Shown here: positions 1 to 7,447 of the stretch, piece after piece
Position numbering within the stretch: the stretch's first letter is position 1
Layout of the letters: every line of letters begins with the position of its first letter
NCBI GenBank assembly: GCA_016217735.1
Contig: JACRGQ010000043.1
Span: 1 to 63,907, forward strand
Direction of reading: 5' to 3'
DNA: 63,907 nucleotides
Origin: Nitrospinota bacterium
GTDB taxonomy: Bacteria; Nitrospinota_A; UBA7883; JACRGQ01
The notes under the pieces: model-generated
Database searches by the model: none
Told to the model about the DNA's origin: nothing
Seen by the model: only the letters and a program-made list of their open reading frames with translations
Translations under genes and position numbers: made by a program

Positions 1-67
1 AATAGGTTGCCGCATCTGCGTGGTCGGTAAAAAAGGCAAATAAGAGAATAAGCAATAACCGTTTCAT
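1..67 (-). CDS. 5' end of a secreted protein gene (partial)
   Basis: Only the first 22 codons are inside the window; the gene runs off the left edge. The visible start is an N-terminal signal peptide: Met-Lys-Arg, then a run of Leu/Ile/Phe (MKRLLLILLFAFF), then a small-residue stretch ending near ADAAT. The ATG is preceded by GGAGGG about 8 nt upstream, and it overlaps the TGA of the upstream reading frame as ATGA, so translational coupling is likely. The family cannot be named from so few residues; it is exported or membrane-anchored by inference. Confidence 0.6.
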   Translation of the reverse strand, partial: MKRLLLILLFAFFTDHADAATY

Positions 68-440
68 TGGGGCAACCCTCCATCCCAGGGATTCTTGCAC
101 TCGTAGTGAATTAAAGTCGGCCATTCCCAACGCTCGCAACCAACGCTTTCACTTAGGTCATCCAATGCAACCTCATCAGTCGCATTACCGGCGCCGTTGG
201 CATGGTTCACATCAAAGCTGATTCCCTGACGGTGGTATTTGTGGGGAGTGCTCCACTCCCTGCCCCGGTCTTGGCGACAATGACTTTTTTTAGCGACTGG
301 CCATAGGGGTTGTCCAATATAAGAACGTCATTGGCCCGCACCGTTGCCGCGTCAGCGCCGCTTATCACCGCGTTGTTCGCGCCGCTTTGCGTCACCGAAA
401 CGTTCATGCTTTCCAGCACCTTGGGCACCGTTGCCGCCAT
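64..440 (-). CDS. uncharacterised reading frame, continuous only with a -1 frameshift
   Basis: A frame starting at the ATG at 440 (MAATVPKVLES) lies 7 nt after the glycosyltransferase stop and ends at 207 as a 77-codon ORF. A second frame, offset by -1, stays open from about 327 to a TGA at 64 that overlaps the next gene's ATG. Its C-terminus (for example WEWPTLIHYECKNPWDGG) looks like real protein. The two frames meet at a run of seven A (285-291) read as CTA AAA AAA G, which is a slippery heptamer. It could be a programmed frameshift, a decayed gene or a sequencing error. No family was recognised and no good Shine-Dalgarno precedes the ATG. Confidence 0.3.
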
Positions 441-447
441 CGGAAAA

Positions 448-1929
448 CTACTTTTCGCCGCGGAAGCCGTAGACGCGGTACAGCGTGAATTGGCGCACCG
501 GCTGGCCGCCGCGATTGATGGTAATCTCTTTCGTTTTTTCCGCCCTATCGAAAAGGTAGAACGCGTCCGGCGGCTCCTCGAAACGGTTGTCCGCCACGAA
601 GATGAAATCGGCCCCGGCGGGGGGGATTTTATCCGGAAAGAAATCAAACTGGTCGGTTGACCCGTTGAGACAATAGACCGGCGGTTTGTTGTGCGTGGCG
701 AAGGCGAGTTGCGAGCACATCACCCAGTGGTGGGCCATCACGAATTTTCCGTGTGCGCCGGGGAGCGCCGCAAATTCCCCTTCCACCGCATGCCCCACTT
801 CGGGCCAGCCGTGCAGCTCGTTGATGATGTCGTACTTCGGCTTCAACGGCAGGATGGGGTAAAACACATGGATGTAGGCTGCGGCGACCAGCGCGGCGGA
901 AAGTCCGATGGCGGCATAGCTGAATTTTTTCCATTGTTCGCGCCGCACGGTCAAGTAGTGTCCCCACGCCATGTAGAGCGTGAGGTAGGCGAAGGCCGCC
1001 CAGTGCGGTTCGGAAGTGTGCGACCAAAGCCCGATGTAGTAGAAAAAAACGAGCGGCGGCACGCCGAGCCAGAAGATCGGCACGAAGCGCGTATCGCGTT
1101 CGGCGAAGAGCGATTTGCCGGCGCGGTACGCCACATACAACAATCCGAACCAGATGAGCGGCGACATATACAGCCCCTGCCCGCCCAAAAACTCGCCGCA
1201 GTGTTTCCACCCAAAATGCCGTTCCACGTTGCGGTCGACAAGGTGGAACTTGAACGAGGGGAAATTATTGATCACGTTCCAGGCTATCACCGGCGCGAAG
1301 GCGGCAAGCCCCAGCACGCCGCCGAGGTAAATATGCGGCTTTTTCAGGTGGTGGCGCAGATTGGGGTGGAAGCCGAGCATCAGCAATGCGGAAGGAACGA
1401 GCGGCGCCAGCATGTATTTCCCCAACAGCCCCACGCCGATGGCGAGGCCGGCGGGATACCAGAGGAGCGGCTTGTCCTCGCGCACCGCCTTCGCAGCGAG
1501 GTTCACGAAGAGCATCCAGAAAAATGCGGCCGGGATATCCGGCACCATCTGCAGCGCGCCGAAAGCGAACAGCGGCGACACGTTGAACAGCAGCAGCGCC
1601 CAAAAGCCGGTCTCGCGGCTGTTGAAGATGTCGTGGGCGGTTTTGTAGATAAGCCAACAGACGCCTATGAAGATAATGGCCGAGGGGAAACGCACCCAAA
1701 ACGGCGTATCGCCGTGGATGGCGGTGGAAAACCGGATGAGCCACGCCACCAGCGGCGGGTGGTCGTAGTAGCTCAGGTCCATGTGGCGCGACCAGGTCCA
1801 GTAATACGATTCGCTGTCCCCCAGGCCGGTGGTTCCCATCACCGTGAGCCGGTAAAGGGTGAATGCGCCGACGAGGATCAGGGAGCGGGTGCGCCAGACG
1901 ATGCCGGTTTCACTATGTTTTGAATCCAC
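448..1929 (-). CDS. GT39/ArnT-like membrane glycosyltransferase
   Basis: This is a polytopic inner-membrane glycosyltransferase of the PMT_2/ArnT type. Such enzymes move a sugar from a polyprenyl-phosphate donor to a lipid or protein on the outer face of the membrane. The sequence shows the family's first periplasmic loop with acidic residues after the first membrane segment (GDSESYYWTW, then YYDHPPLVAWLI), about ten hydrophobic segments and a soluble C-terminal domain. I place the start at a GTG at 1929, 13 nt after the lpxI stop and behind AAGGGCG. The longer ATG frame (1986) would overlap lpxI by 44 nt. Position after lpxI suggests a role in envelope glycolipid modification, by inference. 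Confidence 0.75.
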   Translation of the reverse strand: MDSKHSETGIVWRTRSLILVGAFTLYRLTVMGTTGLGDSESYYWTWSRHMDLSYYDHPPLVAWLIRFSTAIHGDTPFWVRFPSAIIFIGVCWLIYKTAHDIFNSRETGFWALLLFNVSPLFAFGALQMVPDIPAAFFWMLFVNLAAKAVREDKPLLWYPAGLAIGVGLLGKYMLAPLVPSALLMLGFHPNLRHHLKKPHIYLGGVLGLAAFAPVIAWNVINNFPSFKFHLVDRNVERHFGWKHCGEFLGGQGLYMSPLIWFGLLYVAYRAGKSLFAERDTRFVPIFWLGVPPLVFFYYIGLWSHTSEPHWAAFAYLTLYMAWGHYLTVRREQWKKFSYAAIGLSAALVAAAYIHVFYPILPLKPKYDIINELHGWPEVGHAVEGEFAALPGAHGKFVMAHHWVMCSQLAFATHNKPPVYCLNGSTDQFDFFPDKIPPAGADFIFVADNRFEEPPDAFYLFDRAEKTKEITINRGGQPVRQFTLYRVYGFRGEK

Positions 1930-1942
1930 TGGTGCCGCGCCC

Positions 1943-2740
1943 TTATACGGCGGCCAGCACGATGTTGTGCCTATCGCAAAAAGCAATTACCGCGGGAAGA
2001 TCGATAACCACCACGCCGCCAGCCTCCACGGCAAGCGCGGCCGCGCCGCACTCGGCCAGCAATTGCACGGTGCGTTCCCCCACGGCGGGGATGTCGTAGC
2101 GGCGGTCCTGATTCGGGCGGCTCGCCTTGATCATCACCGTTCCTTTTCCCCCCAGCCCGCAGCCGCGGCGGATCGCTTCGTCGGTTCCCTCCACCGCTTC
2201 CACGGCGAGCACCACGCCCTCTTTAACGATGATGGTCTGGCCGATCTCCTTGCCGGCCAGCTCGCGGCAAAGCGCCATGGAGCGTTCAAATTCCCCGGCC
2301 AGCGCGGCGGACGGCGCGATTTTTCCTAAAATCCCCTTTTGCGGGATGAGGGCCGGCAGCCAGTCGGTCTGTTTGGCCACAGTCATCCCCTCCCCCTCCA
2401 GTTCCGCGATGATGGCGGTCATGATGGAACGGTCGTCCTTTTGCAGCAGGCGCCCCATCATTTTCACGGCGCGCAGATCGAACTTCAGGTTTTCAAAAAT
2501 CGCCGTCTTTTCGATTTTTCCAATGAGCACCACTTCGCGCACACCGGCGTCTTTAAAAACGCCTATCACCTTTTCGGCCTGCCCGAGGCCGCAACGATGC
2601 ACCGTGGCGAGGCCGTTGAGCGCGTCGGCCGATTCCGCCTGGAAGCATACGGCAACAACCGGACGGCCGCGTTGATGCGCGGTTTCACAGACGATACGGG
2701 GAAGCGAGCCGCCGCCGGCGATAAGGCCGAGAGGCTCCAT
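1943..2740 (-). CDS. lpxI: UDP-2,3-diacylglucosamine pyrophosphatase LpxI
   Basis: LpxI hydrolyses UDP-2,3-diacylglucosamine to lipid X and UMP, the fourth step of lipid A synthesis, in place of LpxH. The protein begins with the typical MEPLGLIAGGGSLP segment and has the DUF1009 architecture: an N-terminal domain with GKIEKTAIF and a C-terminal domain with a GCGLGGKGTV segment. The ATG at 2740 forms a TAATG overlap with the upstream oxidoreductase stop, which decides the start over an ATG six codons earlier. About 265 residues is the normal length. The other lipid A genes are 5 kb away in a separate operon. Confidence 0.92.
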   Translation of the reverse strand: MEPLGLIAGGGSLPRIVCETAHQRGRPVVAVCFQAESADALNGLATVHRCGLGQAEKVIGVFKDAGVREVVLIGKIEKTAIFENLKFDLRAVKMMGRLLQKDDRSIMTAIIAELEGEGMTVAKQTDWLPALIPQKGILGKIAPSAALAGEFERSMALCRELAGKEIGQTIIVKEGVVLAVEAVEGTDEAIRRGCGLGGKGTVMIKASRPNQDRRYDIPAVGERTVQLLAECGAAALAVEAGGVVVIDLPAVIAFCDRHNIVLAAV

Positions 2741-3708
2741 TACTTTCCGCCGCGGCAAAGATCAAGTATCTGGAGCGCCAGCTTGAGCGAGCGGAGTTCG
2801 TCTTCCACGCTTACCCTGCGGTCGGCTTCCCCTTTCGCGCAGGCGATGAGGTGGCGCAGTTCGAGGCGGAGCGGGTTGTCGCGGTGGACGAAGATCCGTT
2901 CGGAGGTCGATTCTTCCTTGTATTTAAGCTCCTGCCGGCTCACCTCGGTGGCGGCGCGGGCCAGCCGGTGTACATGGATTTCCTGGTCGGCGAAATTGAG
3001 GCTGACAAAATGCTCCTTGCAGGAGATGGTCATCATGCGCGACTTGTGCTGCGTCACCCGGCTGGCGGTGAAGGTGGCCAATGTGCCGTTGGCGAATTTC
3101 ACCTGCACGTCCACCACGTCTTCCATTTGGGAAAAGACTTTGGCGCCGATGACGTGTATCCGCTCCGGCTCGGAATTGACGAGGCCCAGCACGATGTCGA
3201 TGTCGTGGATCATGAGGTCGAGCACCACGCTGTCGTCTTTCACCCGCGGGTCGAACGGCCCCATCCGGCTGCACTGGATGAGCAGCGGCTCCGGGGCGAT
3301 CTTGTGCAGTTCCTGCACCGCGCCGTTGAAGCGCTCGATGTGCCCCACATGCAGCACCACCCCCTTGGCGGCGGCGAGATCGAACAGCTCTTTGGCGTGT
3401 TCGTAATTGTTGGAAACCGGTTTTTCGACGATGGCGTGTTTGCCCGCGCCGAGCACCGCCATGCCGACCGCGTGGTGCAGGGGGGTGGGCACCGCCACGC
3501 AGACCACGTCCACATGGGGAAGCATCTCGCGGTAATCGGCAAAGTATTGAACGCGGTACTTGTCGGCGACGGCCCGGCCCCGGACGGCGCTGACGTCCGA
3601 CACGGCGGCAAGCCGCACTTCCGGCATTTCGGAAAGGACATTCACGTGGAACTGCCCCATTCGTCCGGTGCCGATAACCCCTACACGCGGTTTTCCTTCT
3701 ATCTGCAT
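2740..3708 (-). CDS. Gfo/Idh/MocA-family oxidoreductase
   Basis: This is an NAD(P)-dependent sugar oxidoreductase. The Rossmann fingerprint GVIGTGRMGQFH lies near the N-terminus, followed by the family's E-K-P motif (AIVEKPVSNNYEHA) and a C-terminal sheet domain with the His-containing stretch MIHDIDIVLGL. The ATG at 3708 is chosen because the longer frame runs into a terminator. Members of this family often sit beside lpxI or lpxA. In some bacteria the homologue GnnA makes UDP-GlcNAc3N for amide-linked lipid A, but no GnnB aminotransferase is visible here, so the substrate is not assigned. It is first in the minus-strand operon with lpxI and the glycosyltransferase. Confidence 0.8.
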   Translation of the reverse strand: MQIEGKPRVGVIGTGRMGQFHVNVLSEMPEVRLAAVSDVSAVRGRAVADKYRVQYFADYREMLPHVDVVCVAVPTPLHHAVGMAVLGAGKHAIVEKPVSNNYEHAKELFDLAAAKGVVLHVGHIERFNGAVQELHKIAPEPLLIQCSRMGPFDPRVKDDSVVLDLMIHDIDIVLGLVNSEPERIHVIGAKVFSQMEDVVDVQVKFANGTLATFTASRVTQHKSRMMTISCKEHFVSLNFADQEIHVHRLARAATEVSRQELKYKEESTSERIFVHRDNPLRLELRHLIACAKGEADRRVSVEDELRSLKLALQILDLCRGGK

Positions 3709-3766
3709 ATGGGGGGAATTATAACACCGCCGCGCCGAAAGAAAACGGGGCACTTGCTGAACTAAA

Positions 3767-3799
3767 AAAAAGCCCGTCACCACGGGAGACGGGCTTTTT
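3767..3799. terminator. bidirectional rho-independent terminator
   Basis: A perfect 12-bp stem, AAAAAGCCCGTC paired with GACGGGCTTTTT, surrounds a 9-nt loop. A run of T lies on the correct side for both strands. It ends the minus-strand hemerythrin transcript and isolates it from the oxidoreductase gene beyond. Confidence 0.9.
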
Positions 3800-3810
3800 T
3801 CCGGGAACTT

Positions 3811-4218
3811 TTACTTCACACCCTTACCGATCAGATAATCCTTGTACAGCATATCCGTCTTGAGGATATGGTTGTACAGCCAGTCTTTCAGGAAAACCAT
3901 GACGGCCATCGATAACACGGCTTTTCCGCTATTAAAATTGTTCAGAACATCGGAGGCCTGCTTCGTCAGTTCGTCGTGTTCCTTCTTGTGCGCGGCTGTG
4001 TTGGGATAGGCAAATTTTTTAAAATACTCTTCTTCGGTGGCGAAATGCGAGACGGTGTATTTCACCAGCTCGTCGAGTATTTTCCCCGTGATCTCTTTGC
4101 CTTTTCCTTGCGGTATCGCTTCGCTCAACTCGTTTACCATGCCGAAGAGCTTTTTGTGTTGGTCATCGATGCTTTTTATTCCGACGCTGTATTTTTCTTC
4201 CCAGGGAATAAATGCCAT
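3811..4218 (-). CDS. bacteriohemerythrin
   Basis: A single-domain, cytoplasmic, O2-binding di-iron protein. The ligand pattern of the family is visible: the start FIPWEEKYSVGI, then His in DDQHKKLF, HFATEEEYF with His and Glu, AHKKEHDEL, and HILKTD near the C-terminus. Its 135 residues match the usual length. The ATG at 4218 follows GGAGG seven nt upstream. It is expressed alone, from the promoter copy at 4294-4322, and ends at the strong terminator just downstream. Likely roles are oxygen sensing, storage or delivery. Confidence 0.9.
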   Translation of the reverse strand: MAFIPWEEKYSVGIKSIDDQHKKLFGMVNELSEAIPQGKGKEITGKILDELVKYTVSHFATEEEYFKKFAYPNTAAHKKEHDELTKQASDVLNNFNSGKAVLSMAVMVFLKDWLYNHILKTDMLYKDYLIGKGVK

Positions 4219-4293
4219 AAATACCTCCAATTCCACCTTATTAGTCCAATTTGCCCCGGCAAAACGGGCGTTACATCGAGACCTTTAGTGGCA

Positions 4294-4322
4294 TACATAT
4301 CAGTGTTGCGGGAGGAAGTCAA
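4294..4322 (-). promoter_or_regulatory. sigma70-like promoter of the hemerythrin gene
   Basis: TTGACT (4317-4322) and TATGTA (4294-4299) are separated by 17 nt. The segment aligns with the promoter at 5955-5983 over about 27 nt (20 matches). Both copies abut a copy of the dedA 3' end, so this is one side of a duplication. Confidence 0.6.
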
Positions 4323-4324
4323 AC

Positions 4325-4379
4325 GGATTACGCGCGCTTGGGGAGGCGGCGGTTGCGGAAAAATTCCACCGCGGCGGGA
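4325..4379. repeat. 55-bp direct repeat, displaced copy of the dedA 3' end
   Basis: This stretch is identical over 55 bp to 5989-6043, which holds the last 17 codons and stop of the intact dedA gene. Here it encodes only an orphan tail (PAAVEFFRNRRLPKRA). The two copies flank the 1.6-kb MNT-HEPN-nuclease insert like the att sites of an element integrated at a gene's 3' end. Confidence 0.9.
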
Positions 4380-4380
4380 T

Positions 4381-5237
4381 TTATGCGCCCGTCACCGCCG
4401 AAAGATTTTGTATCTCCTTTTTTAGTTCTATGACTTCCAGATGAGGGGGGCAATCGCTCCAATTGTGATGCCAGCAAACAATCACATCGCATCGCATCCA
4501 TCCGGTGCATGACCATGCTCTTTAAAGTTGCGGCTTTCAAACTCGAATTCGATTTTCACCCTTTGCTATCGGCCATTGGGGATGCGGCGCTTGGCCTCAC
4601 AGTCGGGGAACCCGGGCTGTATTGCCTCCACGGAATAGCCAAGTTCATTTGCCACCATGCCAAATATGAAAATGACTCCGTTTTCGTTAACCGGCTCGTG
4701 GCGAAGTCCCCGGAAGTCCAAAGGATTTCCATAGGTGGTTCTGTCATCCAATTTGGAATGTTTTGGATTTTTAGAAGTGTTGCTTATTGTGATGGCGTCA
4801 GAATTGGATTTTTTCTCAAGAGGCTTGCTTTCGGGCAGCAAAGCCAATACATCCTCAAATCCGGGTTTGTTTTCAGCAAATTCCCTGAATTTGTCAGGTA
4901 TGCCACTCCAATTTCCAAATCGTTTCCAAAACAACACCTGACTGTATTTTCCTTCTCTCCGGTATTCATTAGTGGTGGGTATTTTCCCTTTTCTTTTTAC
5001 AAGTTTTGCCCAATCCTCAAGCAAAACATTGTCATCCAATTTTATGTTTTCTTCATTTGGCTTGAAACCTGCCGTACGGACAGCTTCATTCCAGCTTGTA
5101 AAATACTTTTGTATATGCCAATCAGCTATCTTTGAAAATTCTTTAAACTCCCTTCGGGAAGGGGTTCGGCCCAGTCTTTCTGCTAAGCTGTTTATCGAAT
5201 CAAGAATCCGTTCTTTGGTTGGAAATTTTTCTTTCAT
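4381..5237 (-). pseudogene. decayed nuclease-like protein with homing-endonuclease-associated repeats
   Basis: The N-terminal part has two copies of a short helical repeat (ERLGRTPSRREF...SWNEAVRTAGF, then RKGKIPTTNEYRR...NWSGIPDKF). These resemble the homing-endonuclease-associated (HNH_repeat) DNA-binding repeat. A C-terminal domain follows (DFRGLRHEPVNENGVIFIFG ... IEFEFESRNF). The frame is broken twice. A TAG replaces what looks like a Trp codon after IPNGR (stop at 4566-4568), and a duplicated GCGAT at about 4488-4497 shifts the frame inside DGCDVIVCW. After correcting both, it reads on to LKKEIQNLSAVTGA and a TAA at 4381. The start ATG at 5237 follows the HEPN stop by 4 nt. AT-richer than its neighbours, so probably imported. 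Confidence 0.75.
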
Positions 5238-5241
5238 AATA

Positions 5242-5640
5242 TCAACCAATCGTTCCTTTAACCGCATCTCCTGTTTTGGCGGCAAGTTGCACGGCCTTTT
5301 GGGCGTCTTCAAGGGTTATATCCAATGGGCCGGGATAACGGAACTCCACCGCATACGGATTAAGGACTGTTATTTCTTCCAGAGAACCGGCGAGGGAAGG
5401 ATTTTTGGCTGATATAAGGTCGAGAAGCTTTCCCAGATTATGCGTTTTTGAAAATTCGATTTGAAGATAAACCAACAGCCCTTTCAGGTATTTTTCAGCG
5501 GCTTGATGGGCATGGAAGGCTATGGCTTCAGGGAAGGGCGCATTTTCGTTCAAGAGGTGGGTGGCCAAAGCCAAGTCCTTGTCAGCTTTTTCCAGCCACT
5601 CCCGAACCATTTCCCTTTTAACTTGTTCAGGCGGCTTCAT
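5242..5640 (-). CDS. HEPN-domain protein (toxin partner of a MNT-HEPN pair)
   Basis: A 132-residue HEPN domain with the typical core W-x-x-K-A-x-x-DL-x-x-A and the helix FHAHQAAEKYLKGLLVY, followed by KTHNLGKLLDL. HEPN proteins paired with MNT nucleotidyltransferases act as RNase-type toxins or as silenced partners in type II or VII toxin-antitoxin systems. The gene overlaps the MNT gene by 14 nt, the standard MNT-first order. It lies within the insert bounded by dedA-tail repeats. I do not see a clear R-x4-6-H catalytic motif, so ribonuclease activity is not assured. Confidence 0.85.
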   Translation of the reverse strand: MKPPEQVKREMVREWLEKADKDLALATHLLNENAPFPEAIAFHAHQAAEKYLKGLLVYLQIEFSKTHNLGKLLDLISAKNPSLAGSLEEITVLNPYAVEFRYPGPLDITLEDAQKAVQLAAKTGDAVKGTIG

Positions 5641-5947
5641 AGATTACCGTGCCGTACTTGTGCGCGGGATAGGCCAGCCCTCCAACCACTCCTTTGCTCT
5701 CTTCAAAGCGGACGGTGGACATGACCATCACATCGACCGGAAATTCAAGGCCGCGTAGCGCGCCCCCTATCCGCACCATCTCTTTGCGGGCGTTTTGGGG
5801 ATGGTCTTCAAGCACCAGCAGGTCGATGTCGCTGTCTTTTGTCATGGCGCCCGTGGCGGCGGAACCGAACAGGATGATGCGGCGCGGTTTTGTGACGGAA
5901 AGTATCCTTTTCGTTATAACGTCAATAATATTCTGGTCAATTCCCAT
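5627..5947 (-). CDS. MNT-type minimal nucleotidyltransferase
   Basis: A 106-residue polymerase-beta-fold nucleotidyltransferase. The catalytic signature G-S-x10-D-x-D is intact (LFGSAATG...DSDIDLLVLE), with a third acidic strand at FPVDVMVMS. Such proteins neutralise the paired HEPN protein, in studied cases by adding AMP to it. The ATG at 5947 lies 7 nt after a -10 hexamer and has no Shine-Dalgarno, so a leaderless message is likely. The longer frame would read backwards into the dedA tail and is rejected. First gene of the three-gene insert. Confidence 0.85.
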   Translation of the reverse strand: MGIDQNIIDVITKRILSVTKPRRIILFGSAATGAMTKDSDIDLLVLEDHPQNARKEMVRIGGALRGLEFPVDVMVMSTVRFEESKGVVGGLAYPAHKYGTVIYEAA

Positions 5948-5954
5948 GCAGTTA

Positions 5955-5983
5955 ATACTATCGGCATTGTGGGAGATGGTCAA
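5955..5983 (-). promoter_or_regulatory. promoter of the MNT-HEPN-nuclease insert
   Basis: TTGACC (5978-5983), a 17-nt spacer and TAGTAT (5955-5960) lie 7 nt before the MNT ATG. It is a diverged copy of the hemerythrin promoter at 4294-4322, sitting next to the second copy of the dedA tail. Confidence 0.65.
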
Positions 5984-5988
5984 ACAGT

Positions 5989-6043
5989 GGATTACGCGCG
6001 CTTGGGGAGGCGGCGGTTGCGGAAAAATTCCACCGCGGCGGGA
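5989..6043. repeat. 55-bp direct repeat, copy inside intact dedA
   Basis: Second copy of the 55-bp repeat (see 4325-4379). It carries the real stop codon and last 17 codons of the DedA gene plus 3 bp beyond the stop. Similarity continues, at a lower level, into the adjoining promoter. Confidence 0.9.
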
Positions 6044-6642
6044 ATGAACGAAATCACGATGATGCCAACGACGACCAGCCCGAAGTTGTTTTTCACCACC
6101 GGGATGTTGCCGAAAAAGTAGCCGCCGTAGAGCAGCGAGCCTATCCACGCCAGGCAGCCCACAACGGAATAGATGAGGAACTTCGGATAATTCATCGCGC
6201 CGATGCCGGCGACGAACGGCACGAAAGTGCGGAAGAGCGGCATGAAGCGGGCCAGAATCACCGCCTTGGCGCCATGCATTTCATAAAAAAGTTTCGTGCG
6301 GTCGAGATATTCTTCCTTCAAAAACGGCACCCAGCGCCATTTGAACACCTTGGGGCCGATGATGCCGCCGAGGGCGTAGTTGGTGATGTTCCCCAGCGTG
6401 GCCGCCGCCACCAGCGAAAAGAACAGCGTCTCGTGCGATAACGCGCCGCCGGCCGCCAGCGCGCCGAGCGCGAAGAGCAGCGAATCGCCGGGGAGGAACG
6501 GCGTCACCACCAGGCCGGTTTCTGCGAAGATGATGAGAAAGAGGATGGCATAGGTCCACGCGCCGTAGTCTTGCGCCAACGCGCCAAGGTGCGCGTCGAT
6601 ATGCATTATAAACGGCACGGCGCCGGAAATGAACTCCATCAT
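5992..6642 (-). CDS. DedA-family membrane protein
   Basis: An integral inner-membrane protein of the DedA/SNARE-associated family, thought to flip or transport undecaprenyl phosphate or phospholipids in a proton-dependent way. The family motifs are intact: TPFLPGDSLLFALG with the conserved acidic residue, and RFMPLFRTFVPFVAG with the paired Arg residues. About 216 residues is the usual size. The start forms an ATGA overlap with the upstream UPF0114 gene. Its 3' end is the duplicated segment flanking the MNT-HEPN insert, so the coding sequence survived the insertion. Confidence 0.88.
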   Translation of the reverse strand: MMEFISGAVPFIMHIDAHLGALAQDYGAWTYAILFLIIFAETGLVVTPFLPGDSLLFALGALAAGGALSHETLFFSLVAAATLGNITNYALGGIIGPKVFKWRWVPFLKEEYLDRTKLFYEMHGAKAVILARFMPLFRTFVPFVAGIGAMNYPKFLIYSVVGCLAWIGSLLYGGYFFGNIPVVKNNFGLVVVGIIVISFIPAAVEFFRNRRLPKRA

Positions 6643-7175
6643 CAGTGGTCTTCCCCTTTATTGCCGCCGTGTCCCTTGTGGGTCAGATAGATGGAAAGCG
6701 CGATAAGGAAGATGCCGATGGCGAGGTACAGCAGGCTCAGCACATCTTCATATTTGAAGTAGACGGCGTGCTTGAAAAAAGTGACTATCAACACCAGCAA
6801 GATGACCTTTGCCAGTTTTTCCTTCAGTTGATCGAGATCGTGGATGACAAGGATGCGCGACGATTTGGTGTCCGCTTCGGCGATGTCTATCTTGCTGATG
6901 AACAGCTCGTACAGCCCCATCCCGAAGATGAGGAGCACCGTGGCGATGAGATAGCTGTCCACCGCGGCGATGATATGCGTCACCGCAAGGGCGTGGAATT
7001 CCTCCATCCCTTCGGCGGCCGTGTGCAACAGCTCGGCGAAGACCTTGTACACATCGTATGTGCCGATGAAAATGAGCAGCATTGCCGACAGGATGGAGGC
7101 GGCTACGGCAAAGATGATTACCAGCCTGCTTTCCCACAGGATTCGCTCAACGACGCTCTCGATAGTTTTAAACAT
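6642..7175 (-). CDS. UPF0114 (YqhA) family membrane protein
   Basis: A 177-residue membrane protein with three or four hydrophobic helices. It begins in the family style (ERILWESRLVIIFAVAASILSAM) and ends in a charged cytoplasmic His/Lys/Gly/Asp tail. The DSYLIATVLLIFGMGLYELF segment is typical of YqhA homologues. The biochemical function of the family is unknown. It is translationally coupled to dedA by ATGA. A TACAAT-type -10 lies about 50 nt before the start; AGGAG lies 13 nt upstream, which is long. Confidence 0.8.
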   Translation of the reverse strand: MFKTIESVVERILWESRLVIIFAVAASILSAMLLIFIGTYDVYKVFAELLHTAAEGMEEFHALAVTHIIAAVDSYLIATVLLIFGMGLYELFISKIDIAEADTKSSRILVIHDLDQLKEKLAKVILLVLIVTFFKHAVYFKYEDVLSLLYLAIGIFLIALSIYLTHKGHGGNKGEDH

Positions 7176-7369
7176 GAACTTTCATGGTCTCCTGAAAAGT
7201 TGGTTTTCGAACAAAGAATTGTAGCTGATTTTGCGGCCTGCCCACATCTTCTTTTTTAAATGGATAGGCATATCCCGCTGTCCCGATTCACAACAGGTGT
7301 CCTTGACCCCGCGGAGGACATGCTGCGCATGAATAGCCAAAACCCATGTTTTGCAAGGGGTTTATTTGC

Positions 7370-7385
7370 TGGCATGAAGAGTGCT
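7370..7385 (+). promoter_or_regulatory. sigma54-type promoter candidate
   Basis: TGGCATGAAGAGTGCT fits the -24/-12 consensus: TGGCA and TGCT with GG and GC exactly 12 nt apart. It lies about 60 nt before the lipoprotein ATG. The rest of 7176-7447 holds the divergent upf0114 promoter region and a 9-codon ATG frame at about 7408; no other gene is seen. Confidence 0.5.
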
Positions 7386-7447
7386 TTCACAATGGGGTGA
7401 GCAACATGAAAAACCGGAACATAACAAAAACCTGAGAGAGAGAAAAC

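Noticed and set aside
691-1923. Long plus-strand ORF (410 codons) opposite the glycosyltransferase
   Set aside because: Arg/His/Gly-rich shadow of a real gene; third-position GC on the minus strand keeps the opposite frame open.
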